A DNA stretch of 54,965 nucleotides from Streptomyces hygroscopicus subsp. hygroscopicus (GCF_001553455.1 NZ_BBOX01000098.1:1-54965); one strand, 5' to 3'. Shown: positions 1 to 9,883, counted from the stretch's first letter. Notes: generated by a model from the sequence alone, not told the origin. Numbers and translations: made by a program.

Positions 1-2
1 CG

Positions 3-1124
3 CACGGCACCGCGGCGCCGGGGGCGACCCAGGAGGCGGGCTGGCACGGCGAGTTCGCGGGCGACCCGTTCGCGGGCGACACGCACGCGCACGCCCCGCA
101 CCCCGGCCCCGAGGACGGCGCGGCCCACACCGAGGCCCCCGCCGACGGCCGGGACGCCGCCGAGGCCCCCGCCGGGACGGCGCCGGACGACACCGAGCCG
201 GTGTCCGCCGCACCCGTGACCGCCGAGCCCGAGCCGTCCGCGGAACCGGCGGTCGCCGAGCCCGGGTCCGTCGAACCGGCGGTCGCGGAGCCCGGGCCCG
301 CCGAGGCGGTGGCCGAGCCCGAACCGGCCGCGGCCGAGGGCGAGTTCACGGCCGCCGCTGAGGCCGCCGGGGCGCCCGCCCCCGCCGAGACCCCGCAGGA
401 CGCTCCCGAGGCCGCTGACGCCCCCGTGGAGCCCCTTCCCGACCCCGGTCCCGCCGAGGCCGAGCCCCCCGGACCGGCCGCCGAGCAGTTCCCGAGCCAC
501 AGCGAGCATCCGCTCGCCTCCTACGTGCTCCACGTCAACGGCGCCGACCGTCCCGTCACCGACGTGTGGATCGGCGAGTCGCTGCTCTACGTCCTGCGGG
601 AGCGGCTCGGCCTCGCCGGGGCCAAGGACGGCTGCTCGCAGGGCGAGTGCGGGGCCTGCTCGGTCCAGGTCGACGGGCGGCTCGTCGCCTCCTGCCTGGT
701 GCCCGCCGCCACCGCCGCGGGCAGCGAGGTCCGCACCGTCGAGGGCCTGGCCACCGACGGCCGGCCCTCCGACGTCCAGCGGGCGCTCGCCGAGTGCGGG
801 GCGGTGCAGTGCGGCTTCTGCGTACCCGGGCTCGCGATGACCGTGCACGACCTCCTCGAGGGCAACCACTCCCCGACCGACCAGGAGACCCGCCAGGCGA
901 TCTCCGGCAACCTCTGCCGCTGCTCCGGCTACCGGGGGGTCCTCGACGCGGTCCGTGAGGTCGTCGCGGCGCGCGAGGCCGCCGAGGCGGCGGGGGCGGC
1001 GGAGGACGGTGGCCCCGACGACGCCCACCAGGACCCGGCCCGCATCCCGCACCAGGCGGGACCACACGGCACCACCGGCAGCGGGAGCGTCAACGGAAGC
1101 GGTAGCGGAAGGGCATCGGCATGA
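3..1124 (+). CDS. Xanthine dehydrogenase-type 2Fe-2S subunit (5' end outside window)
   Basis: Small electron-transfer subunit of a molybdenum hydroxylase; it passes electrons from the Mo centre to the FAD subunit. Two cysteine clusters are visible: the plant-ferredoxin-type set around GCSQGECGACSV and the C-terminal all-helical set (QCGFCVPG, then NLCRCSGYRG), together the usual two [2Fe-2S] centres. The reading frame is open back to the window edge, so the true start is upstream and the GTG at 201 is probably internal. About 160 residues of Pro/Ala/Glu-rich low-complexity sequence precede the ferredoxin fold, far more than the family norm. The stop overlaps the next gene's ATG (ATGA), so the two are translationally coupled. 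The FAD subunit is presumably just upstream. Substrate cannot be read from this subunit. Confidence 0.9.
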   Translation, partial: HGTAAPGATQEAGWHGEFAGDPFAGDTHAHAPHPGPEDGAAHTEAPADGRDAAEAPAGTAPDDTEPVSAAPVTAEPEPSAEPAVAEPGSVEPAVAEPGPAEAVAEPEPAAAEGEFTAAAEAAGAPAPAETPQDAPEAADAPVEPLPDPGPAEAEPPGPAAEQFPSHSEHPLASYVLHVNGADRPVTDVWIGESLLYVLRERLGLAGAKDGCSQGECGACSVQVDGRLVASCLVPAATAAGSEVRTVEGLATDGRPSDVQRALAECGAVQCGFCVPGLAMTVHDLLEGNHSPTDQETRQAISGNLCRCSGYRGVLDAVREVVAAREAAEAAGAAEDGGPDDAHQDPARIPHQAGPHGTTGSGSVNGSGSGRASA

Positions 1125-3442
1125 CCGGAATCGCGGACGGCGCGGGCGCCGTCACCGCCACCCCCGCCGCCGGTACGCCCGTCCAGCCCCCGGCCGGGAT
1201 GGGCCTCGGCGTGTCCCTGCAGCCCGCCGACTCGGCGGCCAAGGCCTCGGGCACCTTCCCGTACGCGGCCGACCTGTGGGCCGAGGGGCTGCTGTGGGCC
1301 GCCGTGCTGCGCTCCCCGCACCCGCACGCCCGCATCGTCTCCATCGACACCGCGCAGGCGGCCGAGATGCCGGGCGTACGGGCCGTGGTGACCCATGCCG
1401 ACGTGCCCGGCGACGCCTCCCACGGCCGCCGGGTCGCCGACCGCCCGGTCTTCGCGAAGGACCTGGTCCGCCACCACGGCGAGCCGATCGCCGCGGTCGC
1501 CGCCGACCACCCCGACACGGCCCGGCTGGCGGCCGCCGCCATCGCCGTCGAGTACGAGGTGCTGGAGCCGGTCACCGACCCCGAGCAGGCGTTCTCCGCC
1601 GAGCCGCTGCACCCCGACGGCAATCTGGTCCGCCATATCCCGCTGTCCTTCGGTGACCCCGAGGTGGTCGGCGAGGTCATCGTCGAGGGGCTGTACCGCA
1701 TCGGCCGCCAGGACCCGGCGCCCATCGGCGCCGAGGCCGGTCTGGCGGTGCCGCGCCCCGACGGCGGCGTGGAGATCTACACCGCCTCCACCGATCCGCA
1801 CGCCGACCGGGACCTGGCCGCCGCCTGCTTCGGCCTGGAGCCGGAGCGGGTGAAGGTCGTCGTCACCGGTGTGCCGGGCGCCATGGGCGAGCGCGAGGAC
1901 CCGGGGATGCAACTGCCGCTCGGGCTGCTGGCGCTGCGCACCGGCCATCCGGTGAAGCTCGCCGCGACCCGCGAGGAGTCCTTCCTCGGCCACGCCCACC
2001 GCCACCCCACCCTGCTGCGCTACCGCCACCACGCGGACGCCCAGGGCAAGCTGGTCAAGGTCGAGGCGCAGATCCTGCTGGACGCCGGCGCCTACGCGGA
2101 CTCCTCGGCGGACACGCTGGCCGCCGCCGTCTCCTTCGCCTGCGGCCCCTACGTCGTCCCGCACGCCTTCATCGAGGGCTGGGCGGTGCGCACCAACAAC
2201 CCGCCCTCCGGCCATGTCCGGGGCGAGGGCGCGATGCAGGTATGCGCCGCGTACGAGGGCCAGATGGACAAGCTGGCGGCCAAGCTCGGACTCGACCCCG
2301 CCGAGATCCGGATGCGCAATGTGATGGCGACCGGCGATCTGCTGCCCACCGGACAGACCGTCACCTGCCCGGCCCCGGTCGCCGAACTGCTGCAGGCCGT
2401 AAGGGACGCCCCGCTGCCCCCGCTCCCCGAGGACGATCCCGAGGAGGAGTGGCTGCTGCCCGGCGGCCTGGAGGGCGCGGGCGACCCGGCCGCGGTGCGG
2501 CGCGGGGTCGGCTACGCGCTGGGCATGGTCCATATGCTCGGTGCCGAGGGGGCCGACGAGGTCTCCACCGCGACCGTCAAGGTCACCGGCCCGGTGGCCA
2601 CCGTGATCTGCGCGGCCGTGGAGACCGGGCAGGGCTTCACCACCCTGGCCCGCCAGATCGTCCAGGACGTCCTCGGCATCGAGGAGGTCCACGTGGCGCC
2701 CATCGACACCGACCAGCCCCCGGCCGGGCCCGCCTCGCGCGGCCGCCACACCTGGGTCTCGGGGGGTGCGGTCGAGCGCGCCGCGAAGATGGTCCGCACC
2801 CAGCTGTTGCAGCCCCTCGCGCACAAGTTCGGCATGTCGACCGAGCTGCTCACCATCGCCGACGGCAAGATCACCTCGTATGACGGGGTGCTCAGCACCA
2901 CCGTCGAGGAGGCGCTGGAGGGCAAGGAGCTGTGGGCCACCGCCCAGTGCCGTCCGCACCCCACCGAGCCGCTGGACGAGACCGGCCAGGGGGACGCCTT
3001 CGTCGGGCTCGCCTACTGCGCGGTGCGTGCCGTGGTGGACGTGGACATCGAGATCGGCGCGGTGCGGGTGGTCGACATGACGGTGGCCCAGGACGTGGGC
3101 CGGGTGCTCAACCCGCGTCAGCTCAGGGCCCGTATCGAGGCGGGCATCGCCCAGGGCATCGGCGCGGCGCTCACCGAGAACCTGCGCACCTCGCGCGGTG
3201 TGGTCCGGCACCCCGACCTGACCGGCTACGCCCTGCCGACCGCCCTGGACGTGCCCGACATCCGCATCGTCAAACTGGTCGAGGAACGGGACGTGGTGGC
3301 CCCGTTCGGCGCCAAGGCGGCCAGCGCGGTGCCGGTGGTCACCTCTCCGGCGGCGGTGGCGGCGGCGGTCCGCGCGGCCACCGGCCGCCCGGTCAACCGC
3401 CTGCCGATCCGCCCCCAGGCGGCGGTCGTCAACCGCGCCTAG
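1121..3442 (+). CDS. Xanthine dehydrogenase-type molybdopterin-binding subunit
   Basis: Catalytic Mo-cofactor subunit, 773 aa, of the same hydroxylase complex. The N-terminal a/b hammerhead domain (about residues 30-140, with LRSPHPHARI) and the long Mo-binding region are recognisable. A loop GHVRGEGAMQ (about residue 365) stands where the family usually has an FG or AG substrate loop. The C-terminus carries PFGAKAASAVPVVTSPAA, where most xanthine oxidase relatives show a Gly-Glu catalytic glutamate; I see no Glu there. The ATG overlaps the stop of the 2Fe-2S gene. Substrate could be xanthine, another purine or an N-heterocycle. The next gene converges from the other strand. Confidence 0.88.
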   Translation: MTGIADGAGAVTATPAAGTPVQPPAGMGLGVSLQPADSAAKASGTFPYAADLWAEGLLWAAVLRSPHPHARIVSIDTAQAAEMPGVRAVVTHADVPGDASHGRRVADRPVFAKDLVRHHGEPIAAVAADHPDTARLAAAAIAVEYEVLEPVTDPEQAFSAEPLHPDGNLVRHIPLSFGDPEVVGEVIVEGLYRIGRQDPAPIGAEAGLAVPRPDGGVEIYTASTDPHADRDLAAACFGLEPERVKVVVTGVPGAMGEREDPGMQLPLGLLALRTGHPVKLAATREESFLGHAHRHPTLLRYRHHADAQGKLVKVEAQILLDAGAYADSSADTLAAAVSFACGPYVVPHAFIEGWAVRTNNPPSGHVRGEGAMQVCAAYEGQMDKLAAKLGLDPAEIRMRNVMATGDLLPTGQTVTCPAPVAELLQAVRDAPLPPLPEDDPEEEWLLPGGLEGAGDPAAVRRGVGYALGMVHMLGAEGADEVSTATVKVTGPVATVICAAVETGQGFTTLARQIVQDVLGIEEVHVAPIDTDQPPAGPASRGRHTWVSGGAVERAAKMVRTQLLQPLAHKFGMSTELLTIADGKITSYDGVLSTTVEEALEGKELWATAQCRPHPTEPLDETGQGDAFVGLAYCAVRAVVDVDIEIGAVRVVDMTVAQDVGRVLNPRQLRARIEAGIAQGIGAALTENLRTSRGVVRHPDLTGYALPTALDVPDIRIVKLVEERDVVAPFGAKAASAVPVVTSPAAVAAAVRAATGRPVNRLPIRPQAAVVNRA

Positions 3443-3550
3443 GTCTGTCGCCGAGGGAGTGTCCGGCCGCGAGCGGCGTCCGGCGCGGGGGCACCTCCCG
3501 CACCTCCCGGCGGTAGCCGGGGGAGCGCCGCACGGCGGAGCGCCGCTCTC

Positions 3551-3757
3551 GTGCGGGGCGTACTGGGTGTTCGTGGGTGATGTGGCAATGCGGCGAGGTG
3601 CCGTGCCCGTGCGCCCGCCGCGCTCGTGCGGGGCGTACTGGGTGTACGTGGGCGGTGTGGCAGCGCGGCGAGGTGCCGTGCCCGTGCGCCCGCCGCGCTC
3701 GTGCGGGGCGTACTGGGTGTACGTGGGCGGTGTGGCAGCGCGGCGAGGTGCCGTGCC
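3551..3757. repeat. 75-bp tandem repeat, nearly three copies
   Basis: Units start at 3551, 3626 and 3701; the last breaks off near 3757. Copies 2 and 3 are almost identical, copy 1 differs at several bases. Each unit contains an inverted repeat AGCGCGGCG / CGCCGCGCT with about 20 nt between the arms, and copies 2-3 also contain CGTAC-N5-GTACG. The array lies between two convergent genes (3442 and 3931), so it may act as a bidirectional terminator. The rest of 3443-3930 holds a G-rich variant of a short palindrome (about 3488-3530) and no credible gene. Confidence 0.9.
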
Positions 3758-3930
3758 GGGCCCGGGAGCGGGGCGCTCCCCGTTGACGACAGGCCCTGCT
3801 CCACCGGCGGGCGGACCCGGGGCCGTGCCGACCGCGGGCCGCCACCGGGGCCGACCGCGGCAGCCACCGGGGCCGCCACCGGGGCCGGGCGGGGTGGCCC
3901 CGAGAGGTCCCGCCCGGCCCCGCCGCGTCG

Positions 3931-6900
3931 TCAGGCGTCGGCCTCGTCGAGCGCCGCCGCCACGACCGGGCCGATGTGGGCCACGTGCTCCTGGCGCATC
4001 ATGTGGTGGTGCTGTGCGCGCACGTGGTGGACCCGCACCGTGCCGTCCAGATACGGCTGCCACGATTCGGGGGTGTGCGCCGGACGCGGGAAGCCGGGGG
4101 TCTCGTACTCCGCCGCGAACAGCAGCAGATCGCCGGTGAACCGGTCCGGGCGGAACTTCTTCGTCAGCTCGATGTCGCTGCGCATGATGTCCAGCAGCGG
4201 GAACGTGACCTGGCCCGCGAGCAGCCGCGCGGGCAGACCGGACTCGCGGACGAGGTCGGCCGCCAGTTCATCGGCGTCCCGCTCCGGCAGCCCGGCGGTC
4301 TCGCCGGGCACCTCCCGCTCCCCGGCCCACGGGATGATGATGTCGCCGCCCCGCAGGCTCTCCAGCAGCATGCCCAGCCATTCGCGCTTGCTGTAGTCGG
4401 GCAGCCCGAACTCCCACTGGTTGTCGGGATAGGCGTCGAGGATCGACAGCACGCCGACCCGCTCGCCCGCGCCCTGCAGCTGGGTCGCCATCGCGTACGC
4501 CACCAGACCGCCGAAGGACCAGCCGAGGAGGTGGTACGGGCCCTCGGGCTGGACCGCGCGGATCTGCCGCAGATAGTCGGCGGCCATTTCCTCCACGCTG
4601 GCGGGCAGGATCTCGTCCTCCTGGAGCCCGCGCGACTGGAGGGCGTAGACCGGGCGTTCGGGGTGGAGGTGGCGCAGCAGACCGGTGTAGAGCCAGCCGA
4701 GGCCGCCGCCGGGGTGGACGCAGAACAGCGGGGTGAGCCGCCCCTGGGCGCGCAGCGGCAGCAGCGGGTCCAGGCCGTGCTCCACCGCACGGTCCCCGGC
4801 CGCCCGGTCCTCGTCGAGGCGCTCGGCGAGCCGGGCGACGGTCGACGCCTCGAAGAGGGTACGGACCTCCAGGGAAACGCCGAGCGCGGCGCGGACCTTG
4901 GAGACGAGCTGGGCCGCGAGCATCGAGTGGCCGCCGAGTTCGAAGAAGCCGTCGTCGATGCCGACCGTGGACAGGCCGAGCACCTCGGCGAACAGCCCGC
5001 ACAGGGCCCGCTCGCGTGCGGTGCGCGGTGCGCGCGAGGCGGCGGCGCCGGTGAGGTCGGGGGCGGGCAGGGCCCGGCGGTTGACCTTGCCGGTCTCGGT
5101 GAGCGGCAGGTCGTCCAGGATCACGGCGGCGGCCGGGACCATGTGGTCGGGCAGCCGGCGGGCCACCGCGCGGCGGACTCCGGCGGAATCCAGGGCCTCG
5201 CCGCCGTCGGCGCCCCGCGCGTCGTCCGGGACGACGTAGGCGACGAGCTGCTTGTCCCCGGGCCGGGTCTCGCGTGCGACGACCACCGCCCGTTCCACGC
5301 CGGGGAGCGACCGCACCGCCTCCTCGACCTCGCCCAGCTCGATCCGGAAGCCACGGATCTTGACCTGGTCGTCGGCGCGGCCGAGGTACTCCAGCTCTCC
5401 GTCGGCGGTCCACCGGGCCAGGTCGCCGGTGCGGTACATCCGGTCGCCGGGGGCGCCGAACGGGTCGGCGACGAATCGTTCCGCCGTCAGGCCCGGACGG
5501 TTCAGGTAGCCGCGGGCGAGGCCGGGCCCCGACACGTACATCTCACCGGTGGTCCCCGGCACGGCCGGGCGCAGCGCCCCGTCCAGCACATGGACCCGCA
5601 GGTCCGGGATGCCGGTGCCGACGACGCTCCCGGGCAGGGTCGCGGCGGCCTCGCGGTCCAGCGCGCGGTAGGTGACGTGCACGGTGGTCTCGGTGATCCC
5701 GTACATGTTGACCAGGACCGGGGCGGTGTCGGGGTGCCGCTCGTACCAGTCCTCCAGGCGCCGCAGGTCCAGCGCCTCGCCGCCGAAGACGACGGCGCGC
5801 AGGGCGGTGAGCCGCGCTCCGGTCCCGGGGTCCTCCCGGTCCGCGTGGATCAGCTGCTGGAAGGCGGAGGGGGTCTGGCTGAGCACGGTGACCCGCTCGT
5901 CCGCCAGGAGGCGCAGGAACGCGTCGGGGGAGCGGCTGATCGCGTGCGGGACGACCACCAGACGGCCACCGTGCAGCAGCGGGCCCCAGATCTCCCAGAC
6001 CGAGAAGTCGAAGGCGTAGGAGTGGAACATGGTCCACACGTCGTCGGCGCGGAACCGGAACCAGCCGTCGGTGGCGCCGAAGAGCCGGATCACGCACCGG
6101 TGGGTGACGACGACGCCCTTGGGGGTGCCGGTGGAGCCGGAGGTGAAGATGGTGTAGGCGGGGTGCTCGGGGGACAGGGGCGCGGTGCGCCGCTCGTCGG
6201 TGGGGTCGTCCTCGGGCTGTCCGGCGAGGGCGGCGAGAGTGTCCGGATCGTCCAGCAGCAGCCGGGCGGGCGCCGTGCGCGCCAGGGTCCCGGCCAGGTC
6301 GCGGGTGGTGATGACGGCGGCGGGACCGGCCTGCTGGAGCATCAGCTCCAGGCGCTCACGCGGGTAGCCGGGGTCCAGGGGGAGGTATCCGGCCCCGGAC
6401 TTGAGCACGGCGAGCACGGCGACGATCAGGTCGGCCGACCGGGGGAGGGCGAGGGCGACGAGCCGTTCGGGGCCCGCGCCCCGGGCTATCAGCAGATGCG
6501 CCAGGCGGTTCGCGGAGCGGTTCAGCTCGGCGTAGGTGAGGGAGGTCTCGCCGTCGCTCACCGCCACCGCCGAGGGGGTGCGGGCGGCCTGGGCGGCGAA
6601 CAGGTCGGGGAGGGTGGCGGCCGGGAGGTCCGGGGCCACGGGCGTGCGCGGGGCCGCGCCCCCGTACGCACGCCTGTCCCCGGCCCCGTTCTCGGCCGCG
6701 TTCCCGGCCCTGTTCTCAGCCCCGTACGCGCTCCCGTTCCCCGCCCCGTACGTGCTCCCGTTCCCTGCCCCGTACGCGCTCCCGTTCGCGGTCCCCTCCG
6801 TGCTCCGGTGGCCGCTCCAGGCCAGCACCCGCGCCCGTTCCTCGGCGGTCAGCAGCTCGATGCCGCCGACCGTGCGCTCGGGGTCCGAGGCGTCGGCGAA

Positions 6901-8262
6901 CGCGTGCACCAGTCCCAGGAAGCGGGCCCGGTGGGCGGCCAGGTCCTCGTCGCTGTAGAGGTCCGCGTTGGCGTTGAGGTCGATGCGGATGCCCGTGCCG
7001 TCGGACCGGTCGTAGGCCATGATCGACAGGTCCTCGACCAGCCCGTTCGAGATGTTGTGGGCGGTGACGCGATGTCCGGCGAAGTCGAAATCGTATTCGA
7101 AGGACATGATGTTGACGTGGGGCCCCAGGAAACTGTTGCCCCCATCGGGGAGATGCAGATCCCGCACCATGTCGATACGGCGGTAGCGCTGATGCCGCAG
7201 CGCCTTCCGCATCTCCTTCGAAGCCTGCCGGATGAGATCCCGCACCCGCATATGCGGACTGACGTCGAGACGCAGCGGGGCGACATTGGCGAACATGCCG
7301 GGGTGCGCCCGCATCGCGGCGTCGGTACGGGCCGATACCGGGAGGGTGAGGATGATGTCCCGCTTCCCGGTCATCCGGTGCAGATAAGCCGCGGTCGCCG
7401 CGATCATCAGGGCGGACCAGTGGGTGCCCGCCTTTCGCGCGGCAGCGCGCAGCCCGGTCGCTTCCTCCTCCGTCAGATACGCGGTCTCACGCCGGAAGTC
7501 GCGCAGATTCTTGCTTGGACGTCCGGAAAGCCGAGCTGGTTCCGGGCAATCCCCGAACCGCTGCATCCAATACTCTCTGTCCCTGGTGAAATCTTCCGAC
7601 GCGCGGTATTTCTCATCCCATTCGAGCATCTCCCGCAAAGAGCCGCGCCCGATTCCCGGCGCCGCCTCGCACGGATCCCGGTCGGCCCCCGACGCGTACG
7701 CCGTGTAGAGCTCCGCCACCCGCCGGGCGGTGAGCGCCGCCCCCGCGGCGTCCGTCACGATGTGGTGCGGTGCCTGGTACCAGGCGAACCGCTCCGGACC
7801 CAGGCGGAACAGGGCGAAGGCGAACAGCGGGGCGCGGGTGAGATCGGTCGGCCGGGTCATCTCCTCCCGCATCCACCGCTCGGCCGCCCCCCGGGGGTCC
7901 GCCTCGCCGCTGACGTCGAAAAACGGCAACTCCCATGCGGTAACCGGCTCCAGAACCTGCCACGGCACCCCGCCGTCCTCACCGAAACGCGTGTTGTACG
8001 GCTCGGTTTCGGCGACTGCCCGGCGGAGCGCCGATTCGAACAGCTCCCGATCGATCGGGCCATGGATTTCCAGGTACTCGCCCACCCGGAAGCGGGTGCT
8101 CTCCGGTGTCATTTGCTGGCCGAGCCAGATTTCACTCTGACTGGTCGACAGCGGGAGGCGGATACCCCTGGCATCGGACTGCAAGATTCCCCCATATGGG
8201 ACAGGAAAGGTGGTCGAAACAAAAATGCCTGGCTGCCGCGGAGGGATGGTCGCAGGCGCCAC
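3931..8262 (-). CDS. Single-module nonribosomal peptide synthetase, C-A-T-TE (EntF-like)
   Basis: One complete termination module, about 1443 aa. Condensation domain (about residues 30-450) with the active motif HHIVTDA and an N-terminus like EntF/DhbF. A Gly/Asn/Ala linker (about 480-540) is built from a 24-bp DNA repeat. Adenylation domain (about 545-1040) has [14 protein letters not shown]. Hand alignment to PheA gives a specificity code close to D-F-W-S-V-G-M-V-H-K, which resembles threonine codes. Carrier domain has LGGHS, and the thioesterase has GWSFGG. GTG at 8262 has no clear ribosome site; a TTG at 8184, directly before the condensation fold and preceded by GGGGGA, is an alternative start giving 1417 aa. 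No other NRPS gene is in the window, so partner modules or an acyl donor must lie elsewhere. Product unknown; a siderophore or an acyl-threonine is possible. Confidence 0.9.
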   Translation of the reverse strand: MAPATIPPRQPGIFVSTTFPVPYGGILQSDARGIRLPLSTSQSEIWLGQQMTPESTRFRVGEYLEIHGPIDRELFESALRRAVAETEPYNTRFGEDGGVPWQVLEPVTAWELPFFDVSGEADPRGAAERWMREEMTRPTDLTRAPLFAFALFRLGPERFAWYQAPHHIVTDAAGAALTARRVAELYTAYASGADRDPCEAAPGIGRGSLREMLEWDEKYRASEDFTRDREYWMQRFGDCPEPARLSGRPSKNLRDFRRETAYLTEEEATGLRAAARKAGTHWSALMIAATAAYLHRMTGKRDIILTLPVSARTDAAMRAHPGMFANVAPLRLDVSPHMRVRDLIRQASKEMRKALRHQRYRRIDMVRDLHLPDGGNSFLGPHVNIMSFEYDFDFAGHRVTAHNISNGLVEDLSIMAYDRSDGTGIRIDLNANADLYSDEDLAAHRARFLGLVHAFADASDPERTVGGIELLTAEERARVLAWSGHRSTEGTANGSAYGAGNGSTYGAGNGSAYGAENRAGNAAENGAGDRRAYGGAAPRTPVAPDLPAATLPDLFAAQAARTPSAVAVSDGETSLTYAELNRSANRLAHLLIARGAGPERLVALALPRSADLIVAVLAVLKSGAGYLPLDPGYPRERLELMLQQAGPAAVITTRDLAGTLARTAPARLLLDDPDTLAALAGQPEDDPTDERRTAPLSPEHPAYTIFTSGSTGTPKGVVVTHRCVIRLFGATDGWFRFRADDVWTMFHSYAFDFSVWEIWGPLLHGGRLVVVPHAISRSPDAFLRLLADERVTVLSQTPSAFQQLIHADREDPGTGARLTALRAVVFGGEALDLRRLEDWYERHPDTAPVLVNMYGITETTVHVTYRALDREAAATLPGSVVGTGIPDLRVHVLDGALRPAVPGTTGEMYVSGPGLARGYLNRPGLTAERFVADPFGAPGDRMYRTGDLARWTADGELEYLGRADDQVKIRGFRIELGEVEEAVRSLPGVERAVVVARETRPGDKQLVAYVVPDDARGADGGEALDSAGVRRAVARRLPDHMVPAAAVILDDLPLTETGKVNRRALPAPDLTGAAASRAPRTARERALCGLFAEVLGLSTVGIDDGFFELGGHSMLAAQLVSKVRAALGVSLEVRTLFEASTVARLAERLDEDRAAGDRAVEHGLDPLLPLRAQGRLTPLFCVHPGGGLGWLYTGLLRHLHPERPVYALQSRGLQEDEILPASVEEMAADYLRQIRAVQPEGPYHLLGWSFGGLVAYAMATQLQGAGERVGVLSILDAYPDNQWEFGLPDYSKREWLGMLLESLRGGDIIIPWAGEREVPGETAGLPERDADELAADLVRESGLPARLLAGQVTFPLLDIMRSDIELTKKFRPDRFTGDLLLFAAEYETPGFPRPAHTPESWQPYLDGTVRVHHVRAQHHHMMRQEHVAHIGPVVAAALDEADA
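6721..6792. repeat. 24-bp coding repeat in the NRPS C-A linker
   Basis: Three in-frame copies (6721-6744, 6745-6768, 6769-6792) encode a repeated eight-residue Gly/Asn/Ser/Ala/Tyr unit between the condensation and adenylation domains. More degenerate copies lie to the left in 6661-6720. The unit length keeps the frame open, so linker length can vary without breaking the gene. Confidence 0.85.
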
Positions 8263-8598
8263 TTCGACTTTAAGAGAGGAACCGCGCGGGGTGGCGGGCG
8301 TACCAGGGCAGTTGGCGCGATCTTAACTGGTGGCCCGGAAATCTTCACAAGTTGCGGAGGATTCGAAACCGTTTGGTGGCGACTCGGTGGCGACCGCGTG
8401 AAAGAGTCATTCCGGCGCGCCCGATAAACGAACTCTGTCGCTTTTCCGGTAGTGATTTCAGTGATCCGGGTCCGAGCATGCGCCTCACGCCGCCGCGTGT
8501 CCAGAGGGCGTCCGGGGGTTCACCGGAGGGCGTCCGGGGGTTCACCGGGCCGCAAACGCGACGCGCGGGCGCCGAAGGAGGCGCCCGCGCGGGGTGTG
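8263..8598. other. Gene-free stretch upstream of the NRPS gene, with a 22-bp duplication
   Basis: No credible gene. The left part (8263-8460) is the A/T-richest DNA in the neighbourhood and should carry the NRPS promoter. A perfect 22-bp direct duplication lies at 8505-8526 and 8527-8548. The segment ends at the 3' end of tRNA-Cys. Confidence 0.6.
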
Positions 8599-8673
8599 TG
8601 GAGGCCGTGGCGGGAATCGAACCCACGTAACTCGATTTGCAGTCGAGCCCCTGAACCACTCGGGCACACGGCC
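8599..8673 (-). tRNA. tRNA-Cys (anticodon GCA)
   Basis: Full cloverleaf on the minus strand. The 7-bp acceptor stem GGCCGTG/CACGGCC pairs 8667-8673 with 8603-8609. The anticodon stem CTCGA/TCGAG encloses the loop CTGCAAA with GCA at its centre. The T-arm contains GGTTCGATTCC. The discriminator base is U, as expected for tRNA-Cys, and CCA is encoded (8599-8601). Confidence 0.96.
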
Positions 8674-8832
8674 GGTGTCGTGCTGTGTCCTCGACGATAG
8701 GGCGGGGGCGGGGCGGGGACAACGGATCGGCGGTGGCCGCCATACGACTGACACACCGCGTTCATGGTCGCCGGGCGCGCCCGCCCGCGCCGCCCGGCGG
8801 CACCGCCCGCGACCGGGGTGCCGCGCCCCGGT

Positions 8833-9711
8833 TCACGGTTGGGCGGGGTGGTGCGCCAGGAAGTCCTCGACCGCCGGACGGAAGAGGTCCGGCTCGTCGA
8901 CCCACGGGTAGTGGCCCGCCCCGCGCAGCGGTCGCACCCGCCCGTCCGGGAAGGACTCGGCGACCAGCTCACCGGCCCGCATCCCGGTCACCGCGTCCCG
9001 GTCGCCGGTGATCACCAGCACCGGGCACGGCACCTCGCGCAGCCGGGCCAGCACCGCGCGCCGCCCCGCCTCGTCGACGCCCTGCCAGAAACCGGCCCGC
9101 GCCACCGGCCCCAGCTGCTCGCCCTCGCTCTCGGCGTGGGCCCGCTGGGGCTCGTCCCAGCGGCCGTACGCCATGGGGGCGGCCCGCAGCAGCAGCCGGC
9201 GCACCTCGGCGGGGTCGGTGGTGTCGGGGAGCAGCCGCACCGCCGCGTACGCATCCTGCCACCAGGGTTCGCCGGAGCGGGATTCGAAGATCTCCCAGGC
9301 GTCCTCGGGGAGTTCGCCCTGGAGCCGGGCGCCGGGGCAGACCAGGATCAGCAGGCTGAGCCGCTCGGGGTGGGCGGCCGCGTACGCCTGGGCGGTCGCG
9401 GCGGCCGCGTCATGGGCGAGCAGCGCGAAGCGGTCGAGGCCCAGATGGCGGCGGAGCGCCTCGAGGTCCTCGGCGAGTCCCGGGAAGGCGTAGCCGGAGG
9501 CGTCGGCGGCGGGCGGGGAGTCCCCGGTGCCGCGGCTGTCGGGGATGACGAGCGTGTGACGGGCGTTCAGCCCGCCGAGGTCGCCCAGGTACGCGGCGTC
9601 CCGCCCCGGCCCGCCCGCCAGGCAGATCAGCGGCGGTCCCGCGGAGCCGTCCCGGGCCGGAAGGACGCGGTAGGCCAGCTCGGTTTCGTCGTACGAGGTG
9701 TAGTGCGGCAT
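8833..9711 (-). CDS. Alpha/beta hydrolase, S33 proline-iminopeptidase-like, with atypical nucleophile
   Basis: 292 aa from the ATG at 9711; the frame extends upstream but the fold starts at MPHYTSYDETELAYRV. The GGPG oxyanion-loop motif (residues 33-36) and PDSRGTGDS are typical of the S33 family. The acid (ITGDRDAVTG) and the C-terminal histidine (GAGHYPWVDEP) are present. At the nucleophile elbow the sequence is LLAHDAAAATA, with Asp101 where a Ser flanked by Gly is expected. An Asp nucleophile is known in haloalkane dehalogenases and epoxide hydrolases, so the chemistry may differ from a peptidase, or the enzyme may be inactive. Divergent from the LysR gene with 172 bp between them. Confidence 0.82.
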   Translation of the reverse strand: MPHYTSYDETELAYRVLPARDGSAGPPLICLAGGPGRDAAYLGDLGGLNARHTLVIPDSRGTGDSPPAADASGYAFPGLAEDLEALRRHLGLDRFALLAHDAAAATAQAYAAAHPERLSLLILVCPGARLQGELPEDAWEIFESRSGEPWWQDAYAAVRLLPDTTDPAEVRRLLLRAAPMAYGRWDEPQRAHAESEGEQLGPVARAGFWQGVDEAGRRAVLARLREVPCPVLVITGDRDAVTGMRAGELVAESFPDGRVRPLRGAGHYPWVDEPDLFRPAVEDFLAHHPAQP

Positions 9712-9835
9712 GGGGTCAGCTTGCCCCAGCATCGCCGCCCCGACCGTGCTTGACCGTGTGGCGTCATGCACCGGACCGGGCGGGGCGTGCGGGCACGTCG
9801 GGACGGGTGATGCCGAAGCGCTGCTTGGGGTGATC

Positions 9836-9877
9836 TTGGGCTGCCCCAAATCGTGCTTATGGATGTCGTTCTATGAT
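9836..9877. promoter_or_regulatory. Candidate LysR operator and leaderless promoter
   Basis: An inverted repeat TTGGG-CTGC-CCCAA (9836-9849) sits in the divergent region, with an extra TTGGGG just upstream. The hexamer TATGAT (9872-9877) is followed by exactly 6 nt and then the GTG at 9884, the spacing of a Streptomyces leaderless promoter. The palindrome lies where a self-regulating LysR protein would bind. Confidence 0.5.
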
Positions 9878-9883
9878 GCGAGT

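Noticed and set aside
929..4063. Long minus-strand open frame of 1044 codons over the Mo-hydroxylase genes
   Set aside because: It is antisense to two clear genes. Its composition (Arg, Gly, His-rich) is what GC-rich DNA gives in the complementary frame, and no domain is recognisable.
3976..8427. Plus-strand open frame of 1483 codons over the NRPS gene
   Set aside because: Mirror frame of the NRPS coding strand; the NRPS motifs on the minus strand are unambiguous.
3931..8673. NRPS gene as an island integrated at tRNA-Cys
   Set aside because: No integrase gene and no repeat of the tRNA 3' end elsewhere in the window; adjacency alone is weak evidence.
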